A DNA stretch of 6,511 nucleotides, taken from the NCBI GenBank assembly GCA_021827875.1, contig JAKAUA010000007.1, positions 1-6,511 of the forward strand. The letters are read 5' to 3'. The translations under genes were made by a program, and so were the position numbers. The DNA comes from a bacterium (GTDB lineage Bacteria > Babelota > Babeliae > Babelales > Vermiphilaceae). Below are positions 5,424-6,511 of this stretch, piece by piece. The notes beneath the pieces were generated by a model. The model was not told the origin of the DNA and did no database searches. It saw only the letters and a program-made list of their open reading frames with translations. The stretch's first letter is position 1; each line of letters begins with the position of its first letter.

Positions 5424-6511
5424 ATGGAACAGCTATTAAGTAAAAGTACGATCCGTAAAAAGACGATACAAACCGGCGGCCTTACCTTAATAAGTCGTGG
5501 TTTTGGATTATTGCGTGAAATGTTGTTCACTCGCTATCTAGGAATAGCAGACACCTTTTGGGTTGCCTATCGCATCCCGGGATTTTTTAGAAAAATATTT
5601 GCAGAAGGGGCGCTTTCAGCAGCATTTGTACCAAGCATGATGCATACAATGCGTCATGAAAATAAACATGAGACAAATGCGCTTATGACGACGGTAAGCA
5701 TAGTGTTTGAAGGTATCTTATTAGTGCTGTGTGCACTCATCCTTCTGTTTGCAAAACCTGTTATATATTTTATGGCGCCGGGTTTTAGTCCTGAACAAAT
5801 AGCTGAAACTATTCCTGCGATGATTGCGCTGATGCCATTCGCTTTTTTTATATCCGGTTGCGCTCTTTTTGCCGGTTCACTACAAGCAATAAATCATTTT
5901 TTTATTCCTGCATTAGGGCCAATTATATTTAATGCAGTGGTTATTATTGGTTTGGTGGCCGGGTTAGCGTGGAATATTCCGGTAACAGCGATAAGTTACT
6001 TTATTGTGGCCGGCGGTATTGCACAATTTCTGTCTCATCTGTTTATCTATGTTCATCTTAAGCTTGGCTTTGCGCGACCAACGAAAAAAACATGGCCGAT
6101 TGTCGGCAACATTTTAGTACGCTTTCTTACCAGTATTCCCGGCTTTGCAATGTCAGAAGTAAGTCTTTTGATTGATAATAACTTTGCATCGTATATCCCG
6201 GGGGCTATTTCAGGTTTGCAATATGCAAATCGCTTTATGGGTATTCCATTGGGTGTTTTTGCGACCGCATTTTCTACTATTTTGTTACCTCATTTTTCTC
6301 GTGTAGGATCTTATGCGCCCAAGCGTTTGGGCTTTTATTTACTCGAAAGCGGTAAGCTCATTTTATGGATTACTCTGCCGGTTACCTTAGGTATGGTCTT
6401 TTTTGCACGTCAGATTTTTACCACGCTGTTTGTATCGGCAAAATTTCCTTTAGAGTATGCATTGAGCACGGGGACAATTTTAATGTTCTCCATTGCGGGC
6501 CTTTTCTTTTT
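5424..6511 (+). CDS. murJ: Lipid II flippase MurJ (MviN), 3' end beyond window
   Basis: MurJ is a polytopic inner-membrane protein of the MOP superfamily that flips lipid II to the periplasmic side for peptidoglycan synthesis. The frame is open from ATG 5424 to the window edge: 362 codons of the roughly 510 usual, covering about ten of 14 membrane helices. The N-terminal hallmark aligns with E. coli: Arg25 (R18), Arg31 (R24), Asp43 (D39), Arg56 (R52) and Glu61 (E57) in RKIFAEGALSAAFVP (56-70). The helix 8 motif is ANRFMGIPLGV, with Arg270 equivalent to E. coli R270. There, Asn269 and Gly273 stand where E. coli has Asp and Glu. Long hydrophobic stretches follow one another, for example around 92-110, 133-150 and 157-180. 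It is preceded by the LolD-like ATPase at 56 bases and shares its strand. The truncation is a window artefact, not a gene defect. Confidence 0.96.
   Translation, partial: MEQLLSKSTIRKKTIQTGGLTLISRGFGLLREMLFTRYLGIADTFWVAYRIPGFFRKIFAEGALSAAFVPSMMHTMRHENKHETNALMTTVSIVFEGILLVLCALILLFAKPVIYFMAPGFSPEQIAETIPAMIALMPFAFFISGCALFAGSLQAINHFFIPALGPIIFNAVVIIGLVAGLAWNIPVTAISYFIVAGGIAQFLSHLFIYVHLKLGFARPTKKTWPIVGNILVRFLTSIPGFAMSEVSLLIDNNFASYIPGAISGLQYANRFMGIPLGVFATAFSTILLPHFSRVGSYAPKRLGFYLLESGKLILWITLPVTLGMVFFARQIFTTLFVSAKFPLEYALSTGTILMFSIAGLFF

Overview
The window carries five protein genes of a Gram-negative bacterium with moderately low GC (about 40% by eye). The Gram-negative reading rests on a LolD-type lipoprotein-transporter ATPase and the lipid II flippase MurJ. 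Translated codons lean to A/T at third positions. An atpD-atpC pair without the other ATP synthase genes, together with a short epsilon subunit, is known from Bacteroidota, Chlorobiota and some reduced lineages. My weak guess is a Dependentiae (TM6)-like bacterium, but the sequence alone does not prove this.

Layout. Bases 1-55 may hold the last 17 codons of a plus-strand gene ending in a C-terminal pattern like that of outer-membrane beta-barrels. Bases 56-306 are non-coding and contain a 51-base palindromic element (203-253) next to a probable Rho-independent terminator for atpC (256-304). On the minus strand, atpD (559-2001) and atpC (307-555) form a tight two-gene operon with its own candidate promoter. 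Upstream of it, also on the minus strand, is lon (2156-4507), which ends in a clear hairpin-plus-T-tract terminator (2096-2134). A 170-base divergent intergenic region (4508-4677) separates lon from a plus-strand pair: a LolD-like ABC ATPase (4678-5367) and murJ (5424 to the window end, 3' truncated).

Function. AtpD and AtpC are F1 parts (catalytic subunit and central-stalk subunit) and need alpha, gamma, delta and Fo subunits encoded elsewhere. Lon is the ATP-dependent quality-control protease of the cytoplasm. The LolD-like ATPase and MurJ both serve the cell envelope (lipoprotein release from the inner membrane; peptidoglycan precursor flipping) and are probably co-transcribed. No mobile element, CRISPR array, tRNA or rRNA is visible. 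The genes are housekeeping genes. I do not see a previously undescribed system; the most unusual items are the palindromic element, the split ATP synthase operon, and substitutions near the conserved MurJ arginine.
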